The position numbers and the translations under genes are program-made. This document shows, one piece after another, positions 33,505-44,871 of a stretch of 64,000 nucleotides of DNA. Under the pieces are notes generated by a model that searched no databases, had not been told where the DNA came from, and saw nothing but the letters and a program-made list of their open reading frames with translations. The DNA lies in contig MU626291.1 in the NCBI GenBank assembly GCA_025603075.1, forward strand, positions 62,001-126,000, given 5' to 3'. Origin of the DNA: Neoconidiobolus thromboides FSU 785. Lineage: Eukaryota; Entomophthoromycota; Entomophthoromycetes; Entomophthorales; Neoconidiobolaceae. Position 1 is the first letter of the stretch. Every line of letters begins with the position of its first letter.

Positions 33505-34504
33505 ATGAACTTCACTACTCTCAATGATCACTTAAATCTTCCTAATGATTTACCCTTACCAAATACCACTTGGACTATTATTGATCATAGTTTACGTACA
33601 AATGGAGAATTTTTATTATTAAATTTTATCAAAAGTGGATTGAAATTAAAGAAAAACATATTATTTATATCATTTAATAATATATATTTACATTATTCAA
33701 CGCTAATTAAAAAGATGGTAAGTTTAATAAAGAAAGAAGAGAAAAAAAAAGTTTTTTTTAGTTTAAACATTAAAGTTTGAAAAAATATTAACTATTTTCT
33801 TTTGTTTTGTTTTTTTAGGGTTTAAATCCATCTGATGATAATTTAACATTTTTATCTTTATTAACAGAAACAAAAGAAAAATTAAATTATGATATTCTTC
33901 TTAATCTTATTCAACAAAAGATAGTATTTGAAAAACAAATTAATATAATATTTGATGATATTACCCCATTAATTTATCTTGGTTTAACTTTTTCTGAAGT
34001 ATTAAAGTTAGTTAATTGGTGTAAGAATTTAACTTTCAAAGTAAGTATTATTAATTTTATTTATTAATTTTATTAATTTTATTATTATTATATAGAATAA
34101 TGGCTTTTTTATAATATTAAAACATGGGGATTTAGAATTTCAATCTAATACAATAATCAAAAATTTATCTTTATCATTATGTCATTTAAGTAATTTTATT
34201 ATTAAATTAACTCCATTAGCTACTGGTTTCTCAAGTGAAATTCATGGTCAAGTAAGTAATTTCTTTTATATTTATATATTTATATATTTATATATTTATA
34301 CATTAATACATTAATATTGTTTTATATTGTTATTGTTATTATCAAATATTAATATGTTTATTTTATTATTATTAGCTATCCATTCATCAAGGACCCTTAC
34401 AATTACAATCTCAACGTCATGGTCAAGGTCTAATTTATCATTATAAATTAACAGATAATCAATTTCAATTATTTGTTAAAGGAAATAGTCATACAGTATT
34501 ATAG
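33505..34504 (+). CDS. ELP6: Elongator complex subunit Elp6
   Basis: Four exons: 33505-33717, 33819-34040, 34096-34251 and 34376-34504; 239 aa, close to the 266 aa of human ELP6. Matching landmarks are the TTWTIIDHSLRTNGEFLL strand near the start, LYHYSTLIKKMGL-like helix, IIFDDITPLIYLGL (the DD...LL..G region), LATGFSSEIHGQL, and the C-terminal YHYKLTDN ... FVKGNSHTVL, which parallels human YQYKIQD ... FAKGMSPAVL. Elp6 is a RecA-fold subunit without a working P-loop that forms the Elp456 ring of Elongator, needed for wobble-uridine modification of tRNA. The 3' end lies only 115 bp from the convergent ANK-DIL gene. Confidence 0.87.
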
Positions 34505-34619
34505 ATAGAATAATAATATGATAATAAAAATAAAAATAAAATATTAATTTTAAAATTCTTATTTTATTTTATTTACTTTATAATTTACGATTATGATTCC
34601 CCTTAACTCAAGCTTTAAT

Positions 34620-37501
34620 TTATCCATTTAATAACTCCACAATTTGCTCAGGTATATTAGGTATTTGGTTAGCATGAGTAACATTTTCTTCTTCATTATT
34701 GCCTTCATTATCACATTTTGAATGATCAAAATTCCAAGAATGATTCATATCGGAATGTGTTGGCACTGAAAAGGGTAATAAATGATTGGGATCTTTAAAT
34801 AAAGTAAATAGATTATATTGTACAAAAGAATTCATTAATTCATTCGAATTTTCTCTAGAGTGACTTAATGGAATAACTGGTAATGGCTTATTGATATTAT
34901 TGGAAACAGTAGTGGTAGTAGTATGATTTAATTGATTCTCCTCCCATTCTTCTTCAGTAATTATATTCACTTTAGGTATGGGTGAATGTTCATTTGAAGG
35001 AGGCACAATTTGAATTTTTAACTGGCTATTATTATTATTATTATTATTATTTCCATTATTTCCATTTTCATTCCCTGATGTATTATTAATACTTGTATTA
35101 CTATTACTTGAAAGTACTGAATCTGGCTTTGGAGAGTCAGTTCTAGATAATGGTAAAGGTACTTTTTCTGGATCAAGAAAAGAAACTCTTCTAGAAATTC
35201 TACTTGTAACTTCATCTTCTAAATCTCTTACTACAACAATCGATTTACCGTTTTTATTATCTTTATTTTTATGTCTTCGTTCAATTACTCGATCCGCTAC
35301 TTGTTGTATATAAGCTAATATTTCTTCAGGTACATTATCTTCTTCATTTTCATATCGATAAGTTTCAGCAATTAATTGAATTTGTAGAGGAGAAATGGTA
35401 TCTAATGTTTGTAATGTTTCAATAAATTCAGCTAATGATTTATGAGATGAATAACATTGAAGAAATTGTAATAAATGTAATAAAGATTTAAAATGAGAAG
35501 ATAAATTAGCTACAATCGGTGAAGTAGCATGGGTTCTTATCCATTCTTCTAAGACAGTAACACTCATTCTTATTTGTATAGCTCGTGTGCGTGAACAATA
35601 TTTTTTAGTATCTAATATTCGATTGAATAATTCGCTAGTTATATAATAAATTAATTGATTTAATATATGATGAATTAATATAACATGAACTTGATAAGAA
35701 TGTAAGATAGCTAAAGCAGAAGATAATATTGAAGTTATTTTTTCTGGATTACTATCTTTTTTATTTAAAATATTATTCTTATTATTTTGATTATTATTAT
35801 TGTTAATTCTTCTACGTATTGATAATCGTTTTCTTAAAGGTGTTAAACCATTGGCTAATTTTTCATCATCATCATTAAACGAACTAGTTATTGAAGATAA
35901 AAAACTTTTTCTTTTTTCTTTAAATTTTGATTCATCGTTTAAACCAGGTATTGATTCACATTCTAATATACAAGATTCTAATTCAGATTCTAATTTACTT
36001 TGTATATTTCTTACTAATAATTGATAAATTTCATGAATTAATTCACTTAAAGCTAATTGATGTTCCACTGTAGATGATACTAACCCACTATCTTTTTTTA
36101 AATAATACAATAATTGAGAACAATTAGCTAGCCAAAAGGATAAATATTTTAATTCATTAAATTTTAACTAAAAGTAACAATAAATAAATAGAATATAAAT
36201 AGAATATAAACGGAATATAAATAGAATATAGACTTACTTTAACACAATCAGCAATTAATTTTAATGCACTTTTTAATAAATCTTGTAATAAATCGGGAGT
36301 TGAAAAATAGAAAGCAAATCTGGAACATAAAAATAATACATTAGAAGGTACAAATCGTTGTTCTTTAGAATGATTTGGATTCATTGTTGTTATTATTGTT
36401 GTTAATATATGCGGAATTTGTTGATTTGAAAATACAAACATTTGATCAGGTAAACATTGATCCCATACAAATTCTTCTACTGTTAATTCTTCTAATGTGT
36501 CCTATAACAATAAAGTATTAATCTATTATTATTAATTTATTATTATCATTTAAATTACCTCATGATATCCATAATTATCTGAATTATGAATATTTTCTAA
36601 ATTATTACCTAATAATTCCAATTGATTAAATTTATCATTAATTTTAATTAAATAATCTTTATCATTTCCTTCAGGATCAGTTAAAGGTAAAGATTTAAAA
36701 CTAGCTGAATCATCATCCAAATAATCATTAACATTAAATCCCGAAAAAGATTGAATAGATTGCCTCACTCGATGTTGATGATTATAACTTAATATTTCTT
36801 GTAATTTAACACTTTTTTCATTTTCATTTGTATTATTTAATCCATGATTAATTATATCTAATACAGTTCTTCCTTTAGTTGTACGTGCCCCTGGTGAAGC
36901 CCCATGATCTAATAATAATTTGACAATCTTTTCATGTTGATTACTCATTGCCCACATTAACGCTGGCCAGCCATCTAATTAGTAAATAAAGACAAATTAA
37001 TACCTCTTCTTAACAATAATAAAACAATAAAAACTATTTTTTACTTACTTTTATCCTGTAAATCAAGACTAGCCCCATTTTTCACTAACACTTCTGCTAC
37101 TTCAAAATAACCAAAACAAGCTGCATAGATTAAAGGGGGTGAACCATCTTCATCTAATACATTAATATCGATATATTCTTTTAATATGTCATTTCTAAAT
37201 AATTGCAAAACAGAAGTATCATCTCCACTAGATACCATACGATGTAATAATTTTCCAATTAATTCTTTTTTTTCTTGTTTCGTGTAGATCCCTTGGGTGC
37301 CAATTTCAATAGCTTCTTCTACTTGCAGAGTTAGATCTTCAACTGGAATATTAGAATCTGAAGTTGTTTGTTCTGAAGCTAATGAAACTTTGGGAACTTG
37401 TTCTATAAGGGATTAATAATTAATTGTTGTTATTTTTTATTATTGCTTAAATTTTTTAATAAAAAAACAAAAGACTTACCATTTACTATTATATCACTCA
37501 T
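34620..37501 (-). CDS. Ankyrin-repeat and DIL-domain protein
   Basis: Five exons: 37480-37501 (22 nt, seven codons), 37049-37402, 36559-36974, 36238-36501 and 34620-36167; 867 aa. Ankyrin repeats at about 80-160 (GSPPLIYAACFGYFEVAEVL; GWPALMWAMSNQHEKIVKLL; ARTTKGRTVLDII). A dilute (DIL) domain spans about residues 280-600, with LSFWLANCSQLLYYLKK, LVRNIQSKLE, QLIYYITSELFNRIL, RIQMSVTVLEEWIR-like and SPLQIQLIAETY. DIL is the globular tail of class V myosins, where it binds cargo; here it occurs without a motor. Ankyrin-DIL proteins of this type exist in fungi including fission yeast; their role is little known. The tail has low-complexity Asn/Ser runs. Well supported by the frame-consistent splicing. 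Confidence 0.82.
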
Positions 37502-38786
37502 TTTTATTATTATACAATATAGCTTTAATTTTTACAAAAGAGATAAAATTCAATAAATTCTTATTTAATATATTTTATAACTGGAATTTTTAATAATCAA
37601 ATTAAGCCACCATCTTAAATCCTTACAAATCTAGTCAACCTTGATTGGTAAATTAGGATCTTATCCAATCAAATTAATTGGTAAAAATTTTAATAGATTA
37701 AGTTATTTTGCTCTTCTCCTCGTGGTGATTTCAAAAGTGGTGAGATACTAAGTTTTACAATGAAAAGATGGCGACTGGGGAAGATTATTATGAAAATTTT
37801 ATGACAAAAATAATTAAGCTCGACCTTTTATATCTTCTAGTTTATGTGGATAGCCTTTATTTATTTAATCTACTACTTTATTCATTAACACTTCCAAAAA
37901 CACTATTTTGAAGACTTTAATAGATTCTAATTACAACTTCAATAGTTACTCCTATTGGTAGATTTTAAGGCCATTACCATTTTTGGTGTCTTTTTTGATG
38001 AATTAGTATAATCTTTAATTTATTAATAGAGATTATTAAATTTTCAAAGTTAAATATTTTTAATATGAATTAATATTATGCTAATATAATAAAAACAGTT
38101 ACGAATCATATATATAACCTATAGTTAGTTAAATTATAATTCTATTAATAGGGATGAATCTAAAAAAGACAATGTTTTTGATTTCAGTACTGAATTATAA
38201 TTTTTTGGAATTTTGAGCGACTCAAAAAATGAGCAAAATGTTGATATTTGAAATAGTAGAGCACCTATTTTTTGCTAAAATTTCATTAATGATTTATCTA
38301 TCTTTTCGAATTTAAAAATAGATAAATTAGTGAAATAATAACAAACTTTGATTGCAGTTAAATGATTTTTTTGGATTTTTTAGTGTTGAATTCTACTTAT
38401 GCAAAATTGAGAGTTATAATGTATTAGTTTTTAATTTTGCAAAGTAATTTTTGAACAAACTAAAAAATTCAGAATATTAAGCTCCAGCTAACTTTTTTTA
38501 TTTTTATTTTCACTTGAATAATAAAATAAATATAATATTTCACATAAATCAAATGATTTCAAAAGCCAATTTATTTTATAAAAAATTTAATTTAGTCGAA
38601 AATTAAAAAACAAAATAAGTAAACAAATGATTTTGTATGAAAAAATATCAACTGACAAATAAAAATATTATAATAGTATATAATGCTAATATACTATCAG
38701 CTGAAAACATGATATGATAGATGGAAATAATTTATTATTTAAAAAAAATTTGTAATAAAAAAAGTTAGATAAAATAGAATATAGAA

Positions 38787-38892
38787 TATGGAGATGTATT
38801 TCTATGTTTAAGAATTTTGCCAATAATTTTTCCGCTCAAATAGCACTTAAAAGATGGGAAAAGTGATGAAGTCAAAAAAAATACTTCCATTA
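38787..38892 (-). mobile_element. TGGGGATG MITE copy 13 (reverse)
   Basis: Reverse copy: TATGGAGATGTATTTCTATG ... core AAATAGCACTTAAAAGATGG ... AAGTCAAAAAAAATACTTCCA. Confidence 0.88.
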
Positions 38893-38972
38893 GTGTTTTT
38901 AATAAAACAAGTCATGTTATTTATAAAAGTTCACCTATTAAAAAAATAATTCCTTGAACTTGCTCATAATAT

Positions 38973-39076
38973 TATTGGGGGTGTTCTTTTTGGCTTCGTC
39001 ACTTTTTCCATTTTTCAAGCACTATTTGAGCAGAAAGGCTATCAATAAAATTCTTAAACAAAAAACACTTCTATTG
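38973..39076 (+). mobile_element. TGGGGATG MITE copy 14
   Basis: Forward copy: TATTGGGGGTGTTCTTTTTG ... TTTTCAAGCACTATTTGAGC ... right end ACACTTCTATT. Forms an inverted pair with copy 13. Confidence 0.85.
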
Positions 39077-39995
39077 ATAATAGTTCAAATTTAAAGTTTA
39101 AAAAGCAAAAAAAAATAGGCAAAAGTAACCGACTTTATTTACTTTTTATGGAAAGTGGGTTAATTTGAGTAAGTGTTTTCAATATACTTTTTTTATTATA
39201 AAGTTGTACTTTATAATAAACTAAACTTACAATATGACAATAATGTAAAAACTGATTTTTGTATGTTGAATTTGATTTTGGTTTTGGTTTTGATCTTAAA
39301 CAAAATCACTAGTATTAAAATCCGATATTTAAAAAAAACAAATGACCATTAAAACATACAAGGCAGTAACATGCTTTTGATACTTTGATTACTCGCGTTT
39401 TCTAGCTATACAAAAAAACTTATTTATTAATTTCAACTTAACGCCTCATTTTATACAAAAATAGAAATTTCCATTTCACTAAGCTTTTTAAAAAAATAAA
39501 CTCAAACCTTGAGATTAAATTTAGAGAATTAGCAATAAATTATAAAAAAATAATCCAAATAGAAAAAGCAAACTTTTATTGAATATTAAAAATTTCGTTT
39601 AAATGCTTCTTTCACAATTTGTTTCTCATATACGCCACTTCAATAGCACTTGGTTCCGCTATTCTTTACTCTATTATCTCTCTTGCAGCTACGAAAAAGT
39701 CAATTATACAGGGTTCAACAAACTGAAGATAAATCATTTGATCTGACAATTGCTAATCTATTCTGCTTCTGATGAAAAGCTGTTCATTAATTAGCCAATA
39801 GAATGAGTTGAAGAATCAAATCACCTATTATAATTGGCAAGTTTCTTGTATACCTATGCTATTTTCAATCAGAATAGGCAAGAGCATAAAAAATTCAATA
39901 TCATCTGATGCGGAATCACAGCAAACTGACGAAATTCAGAAATTTAATGAGCGCATGATCTAGCTATTCTTTAATTAAAAAGTTGGAACAAGAAA

Positions 39996-40003
39996 TATAA
40001 AAG
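39996..40003 (+). promoter_or_regulatory. Putative TATA box of the S9 peptidase gene
   Basis: TATAAAAG, about 95 bp before the ATG at 40098. Confidence 0.4.
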
Positions 40004-40097
40004 AAGAGTTGCAGACGATTGACTTTTAAAAAGTAGATCAACTTATCTTTTTTATTATTTTTTTTTTAAAAGCTTTTTTATAGCTTAACTAATTTTC

Positions 40098-42164
40098 ATG
40101 ATGAACTTCAAATCTTCTGTTGTTTTATTTGTAATTGCTCTAGTAGGTGGCAACTCCGTATTAGCTCAAGGTAAACATTTTACCCCAACTGATTTGGTTA
40201 CCATGGCCCGTCCAGGTTTCTTTGCTCCTTCTCTAGATGGTGATAAAGTAATTTATTCCGCTACCACCTATGATAAAGGAACCAATAAGAAAACTACCAA
40301 AATTAATCTTTTGGAAGTAGCTACTGGAAAAGCTAGTGATATCACTTCATTGACCACTACCGATTTCTCAGATGTTTCATTCATTGATAAAGATCGTGTT
40401 GCTTTTGTTTCATCTCGTTCTGGAACTCCTAATGTTTATACTTTAGACCTTAATAGTGGTGCCAGTTCTTTAAAACAATTAACTAATTTTACTTATGAAG
40501 AAGTTAATGGAGCTCAATTCAACTTTAAAGCTGGTAAAGTTATCTTTTCGACTGGTGTTTCTGTAAAAGAAAAGGAATCAGTGCATAAATATAGTACTGC
40601 TAAAACTTTTGATCAACTTTATATTCGTCATTGGGATACATGGTATGACTATATTCATCAACATGTTCATGTTGCTGATTTAAGTGTTGACAAAATTACC
40701 ACTGAAGCTAAGGATCTTTTAGTAAGTAGCCCTAAACTTGAATCTCCTATTCGTCCAGATTATGATTCAAGTAACTATGTCCTTTCTCCAGATGGTAAAT
40801 TGGTTGCTTTTGTTACTCGCCCAGATACTAGAACTCAAGCTTGGAAAACTACTCTTGAGCTTTACCTTGTCCCTACTACCGGTGAGCCTAAACTTGAATT
40901 AATCTCTGAAAAAGGATTAGGTGCTATTTCAAGCCCTAAATTCTCCCCAGATGGTAAATATCTCGCTTGGGTACAAATGAATAGTGATAACAATGAATCC
41001 GATAAAGGATTAATCACTTTGTATGACCTTAAAACTAAGACTAGAAAAGTACTTAACCATAAATGGGATGCTCAGCCAGGAGAGTTTACTTTCTCTAATG
41101 ATGGTAACTCCCTTTACCTTAGTTTAGCTGATGATGGACATAACAAATTATTCGAATTCAATATCAAAACTCAAGAATATAAAGCTATCGTAAAAACTGG
41201 AACTTCAGGTGTTTTAGCTGAATACAATGATAAGCTTTTAATTACTAAAGCTTCTACCAAGAGCCCTAATGAAGTTTATTCTTTAAGCAAAAATAATAAT
41301 GAACTTAAACGTATTTCTGATATTAATGCTAACTTCCTTGAAACTTTTAAATTCAATGGCTATGAACCTTTCTACTTTATTGGTGCCTTAAAGGAAAGAG
41401 TTCAAGGTTTCTTAATTAAACCACCAGGTTTTGACCCAAAGAAGAAATACCCAGTTATGTTTTGGGTACATGGTGGACCAGAATCTTCCTTTAATGATAA
41501 TTGGTCTAATCGTTGGAACTACCAAATTCCAGCTAATGCCGGTTATGTAGTTGTTTCTGTTAATTTCCATGGTTCTCCAGGATGGGGTAATAAGTTTACT
41601 CAATCTATCTTACGTAACTGGGGCTCTTATCCATTTGAGGATTTAATGAAAGGTCTTGATTTCGCACTTGCTAAATATAATTTCTTAGACTGTGAAAAGG
41701 TAGTTGCTTGGGGAGCTTCCTACGGCGGTTTTATGATGAATTATATCAATGGTCACACAGATCGCTTTAAGGCGCTTGTAGTTCATGATGGTACCTTTAG
41801 CACTGAAGGCTCTATCTATAACACTGAAGAACTTTTCTTTATGGAAAATGAATTTGGAGGTGTAGGATGGTCTAAAGAAGCTAGAGAAAACTTTAAGAAA
41901 TTCTCTCCACATAATTTTGTTGAAAATTGGAAGACTCCTGCTTTAATTATCCATGGTGGTAAAGATTATCGTCTTGTCGATACTGAAGGTATTAGTGCTT
42001 TCACTGCTCTCCAACGCAAAGGTGTTCCATCTAGGCTCCTTTATTTCCAAGATGAAAACCACTGGGTTCTTAAAAATGCTAACTCTCTTAAATGGATGCA
42101 TGAAAATCTTGCTTGGTCCGCTAAGTGGCTTAATTACACTAATCCTTATGAGATTGAACTTTAA
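40098..42164 (+). CDS. Secreted S9 prolyl-oligopeptidase-family peptidase (dipeptidyl-peptidase 5-like)
   Basis: Single exon, 688 aa. A signal peptide covers residues 1 to about 23 (ends NSVLAQG); an ATG one codon later is an equal start candidate. The first about 400 residues form a beta-propeller with WD40-like units (FSPDGKYLAWV; LSPDGKLVAFV; FSNDGNSLYLS). The C-terminal hydrolase has the nucleophile Ser541 in GASYGGFM, Asp623 in GGKDYRL and His655 in ENHWV, so the triad is complete. Size and layout match secreted fungal DPP5, which removes X-Ala, His-Ser or Ser-Tyr-type dipeptides from peptides outside the cell. Codon use is visibly less AT-biased than in neighbouring genes (more ACC, ACT, CTT), consistent with high expression. 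Confidence 0.92.
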   Translation: MMNFKSSVVLFVIALVGGNSVLAQGKHFTPTDLVTMARPGFFAPSLDGDKVIYSATTYDKGTNKKTTKINLLEVATGKASDITSLTTTDFSDVSFIDKDRVAFVSSRSGTPNVYTLDLNSGASSLKQLTNFTYEEVNGAQFNFKAGKVIFSTGVSVKEKESVHKYSTAKTFDQLYIRHWDTWYDYIHQHVHVADLSVDKITTEAKDLLVSSPKLESPIRPDYDSSNYVLSPDGKLVAFVTRPDTRTQAWKTTLELYLVPTTGEPKLELISEKGLGAISSPKFSPDGKYLAWVQMNSDNNESDKGLITLYDLKTKTRKVLNHKWDAQPGEFTFSNDGNSLYLSLADDGHNKLFEFNIKTQEYKAIVKTGTSGVLAEYNDKLLITKASTKSPNEVYSLSKNNNELKRISDINANFLETFKFNGYEPFYFIGALKERVQGFLIKPPGFDPKKKYPVMFWVHGGPESSFNDNWSNRWNYQIPANAGYVVVSVNFHGSPGWGNKFTQSILRNWGSYPFEDLMKGLDFALAKYNFLDCEKVVAWGASYGGFMMNYINGHTDRFKALVVHDGTFSTEGSIYNTEELFFMENEFGGVGWSKEARENFKKFSPHNFVENWKTPALIIHGGKDYRLVDTEGISAFTALQRKGVPSRLLYFQDENHWVLKNANSLKWMHENLAWSAKWLNYTNPYEIEL

Positions 42165-42565
42165 AAGGGTTGATTTTGTTATTAAAATTAATATGCTAAA
42201 TAAAAAATTAATTTAAATGTAAACTATTATTTTGTTTCTATAATTTAATATATGGGGATGTTTTTTTTGGCCTCATTGCTTTTTCTATCTTTTAAGTGCT
42301 ATTTGAGTAGAAAAATTGTTAGCAAAATACAAAAATACATCCCCATATTTCAAAATAGATGAGTATCTAGTTAACCATGGTTTGTATAAGTTTTAAGGAT
42401 ACTTTTAAATACAAAGATATTATATGATTTGATATAGCCAAATGGTTTAAGTAATGTGTAATACTTAAGGGAAATAATTATATATTATATTTTTTAAAGG
42501 ACAATTTGTAAATTACAAAAATGAATTAAACTGAAACTTTAATGAGTATTATTTTAAAATTAGAA
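42165..42565. other. Convergent intergenic region with one MITE
   Basis: Between the S9 peptidase and the ODC-like gene; holds MITE copy 15. Confidence 0.5.
42251..42347 (+). mobile_element. TGGGGATG MITE copy 15
   Basis: Forward copy with perfect TATGGGGATG and CATCCCCATA ends; internally about 8 bp shorter than most because AAATTCTTAAAT is partly deleted. It starts 86 bp after the S9 peptidase stop. Confidence 0.92.
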
Positions 42566-44099
42566 TTAGAAGAGTAATCTTAAAAGTTCATCGGCTTCGG
42601 TATTAACATAAAATTTTAAAGGCTGTTCGAAACCATTGCTAAAATAATAGGTCGTAAATAATGATGAATTATAAAAAATAAATTGTTAACTTACAACTCC
42701 ATATTAAAACAAGTAGAATAAGCCCCCATATTTTCAAAATAAAGCCAGTCATTTAACTCTAATTCTGGCAGCCTTAAGTTAGAATCTGTATTAATTTTAT
42801 CTTTAGCTCCTAACGCTGGTCCCCACAAAGTACAAAACTGTAAGTTTTGCTCTGTTATTTCAGGTAAATAGAGCCCATTTCGAAATAAAAGCTTAGGCTC
42901 GTATAAGATCTCTGGAATAAATGCCCCTTCTGAAAAGGATTTAAATACTCCATCATTCAAGTAATCTAAAATTTAATTTAATTTTACTATTATCTTTTAT
43001 AAATAAATTAGTACTTACACATAATAGATTTCTCTTCGCTATCATTATAGCACACTCTCTTACCAATGACAGTGGTAGCTAAGGTATAAAAAGAAGCAGC
43101 AAAAAAGCGACCAGGCTCAGCAATAAAAGTTAAATTAGCATCTTTAAAATAATCATTCAAAGATAGATTAACAACTTTTGCAATTTTAATAAATTGCTCC
43201 ACATTTTTAATCCCTGGAAAGCCACCACCTATATCCAATATGGACAAATTAAAGCCAACCGATTTAGCTTGATCATAAATGATTCTAGCCCTACGTATAG
43301 TTTCTTTATAACCTTCAGGGTCAAGGCAATCACTACCAACATGAAAGCTTAAGCCTACGACATTAAGGTTAAAATCTTTAGCAGATTGTAGTAATTGTCT
43401 ACAAGCTTCTAATTCAGCACCAAATTTAGAACTAAAAGGAACTTTGGAATGACAGTCCAATGGTAAAATTCTAAGAAATAACTCAGCATTGGGATAATGG
43501 ATATAAATTTTTATCAATTCATCAATGTTATCAAAGGTCATCTTTCGTACATTTACCTCTTTAGCATATTTCAGATGATTCAATTGTTTACACGGATTAG
43601 CATAGATGATTCTGTTCGTTGATATATTATGTTTTAATATTGTTTGAATCTCTTTTTTACTGGCACAATCAAAGCTCATTCCTAATTCTATCATCAATTT
43701 TATTAACATCTTATCCGGATTACTCTTCACTGCATAAAATGGAACCACATCTGGTAAATGTGTCTTCCATAGTTTAAACATTTTGTAAACGGCACCCAGG
43801 TCACCTACTAAAAAAGAGTCCTGTATATTTTCATTTAATAGTTTATATTTGATAAATGCCAAGGGGTCAGTCTTTGGTAATTTTAAGATGCCCTCTTCTT
43901 GATTTAAGAAATTCGGAGACAATAAGGCTTCGTGGATAATGCTTTTTGATATACTGTCTTCGTATTTTGGTACCTTTAATTTGGCGATATTCATAGCTTC
44001 AATATGTGGGCTTCTAACTATTTTTGGTGATTTAGGAGTTAAGTCTAGCTTAAACTCACTGTCTATGTTAGGGCTTCCTACCAATAAGTTGGTGTTCAT
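42566..44099 (-). CDS. Ornithine decarboxylase homologue lacking key active-site residues
   Basis: Three exons: 43019-44099, 42695-42965 and 42566-42638; 474 aa. Fold type III decarboxylase of the ODC/arginine family. Kept: the PLP Lys in FYAVKSNPD, His in SFHVGSD, glycine loop LDIGGGFPG, phosphate-binding EPGRF, the YYLNDGV strand, and FENMGAY. Changed: the motif that reads WGPTCD in true ODC reads WGPALG here, so the catalytic Cys (C360 in mouse numbering) and the Asp after it are gone, and the substrate Asp of ILYD is Glu (ILYEP). Polyamine synthesis from ornithine is therefore doubtful. It may be an antizyme-inhibitor-like paralogue or use another substrate. The N-terminus is extended by about 65 residues. 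Confidence 0.85.
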
Positions 44100-44147
44100 G
44101 ATTCAGTTTTTTATAATAATAAAAGGCATTCTATGCTTTTTATTTGA

Positions 44148-44157
44148 TATTTATATA
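44148..44157 (-). promoter_or_regulatory. Putative TATA box of the ODC-like gene
   Basis: Minus strand TATATAAATA, 49-58 bp before the ATG at 44099. Confidence 0.45.
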
Positions 44158-44718
44158 ATGTTGTATGCTTTGTTTTGATCATTTTAAAATCGTTGATCTT
44201 ATTTTTATTTTTTTGTAAATCTAATTTTACAATGGTTTATTTTAATTTGATGATTACGAAATTTAAATTTAGTTTGAATTAAAATTAATTTGAAACAGTA
44301 AGATTATTAATAACTTCAGCATTTTATTTTTAATCACATTCCTATATAAATTCTAGATCTTAATATAATGATTATATAGTAATTATATAATAATTTTACA
44401 ACTGATTCATCAATAGGCCTCTTATTTTCATTCCATAGCTTACATTATAAGTTATTATATTCCAACTGTTTATTTTTATATATATGTACTATATTTATTT
44501 ATACTGATTTAAGTTGTCACCGTTTGATAAAAAAAGATCAAGCCTTTTTATAGCAAAGTTTTTCTGAACCTAAAAAATATTATGAATTATAAAATTACAT
44601 AAAACAAAAATAACATTTGCATTAAGATTATGAATCTCGTTTTCAGTATTTTATAAGTGCATACACTTCTAAAAATATTTAGTAACTAAATAACAACTTA
44701 TAATTTTAATTAAATAAA

Positions 44719-44822
44719 TATGGTGAAGTTTTTTTGGCTTCATCACTTTTTACACCTTTTAAGCGATATTTGAGTGGAAAGATTATTATTAAAATTATTA
44801 AATATAAAAATACATCCCCATA
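44719..44822 (+). mobile_element. TGGGGATG MITE copy 16
   Basis: Forward copy: left end TATGGTGAAG is diverged, right end TACATCCCCATA is perfect; TA on both sides. It lies 50 bp past the stop of the alcohol dehydrogenase gene. Confidence 0.9.
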
Positions 44823-44871
44823 TATCAGAAATACTAAAAATTTTGATCTCAATAAAAAATAGTTTATTAAA

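Larger units (their letters stand above)
37502..40097. other. Gene-free region (2.6 kb) with two MITEs
   Basis: Divergent region between ANK-DIL and the S9 peptidase. Holds MITE copies 13 (reverse) and 14 (forward), only 80 bp apart. Short frames near 39860 are not convincing. Confidence 0.55.
44100..44871. other. Intergenic region with one MITE
   Basis: Upstream of the ODC-like gene; contains its TATA candidate and MITE copy 16. No gene seen. Confidence 0.5.
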
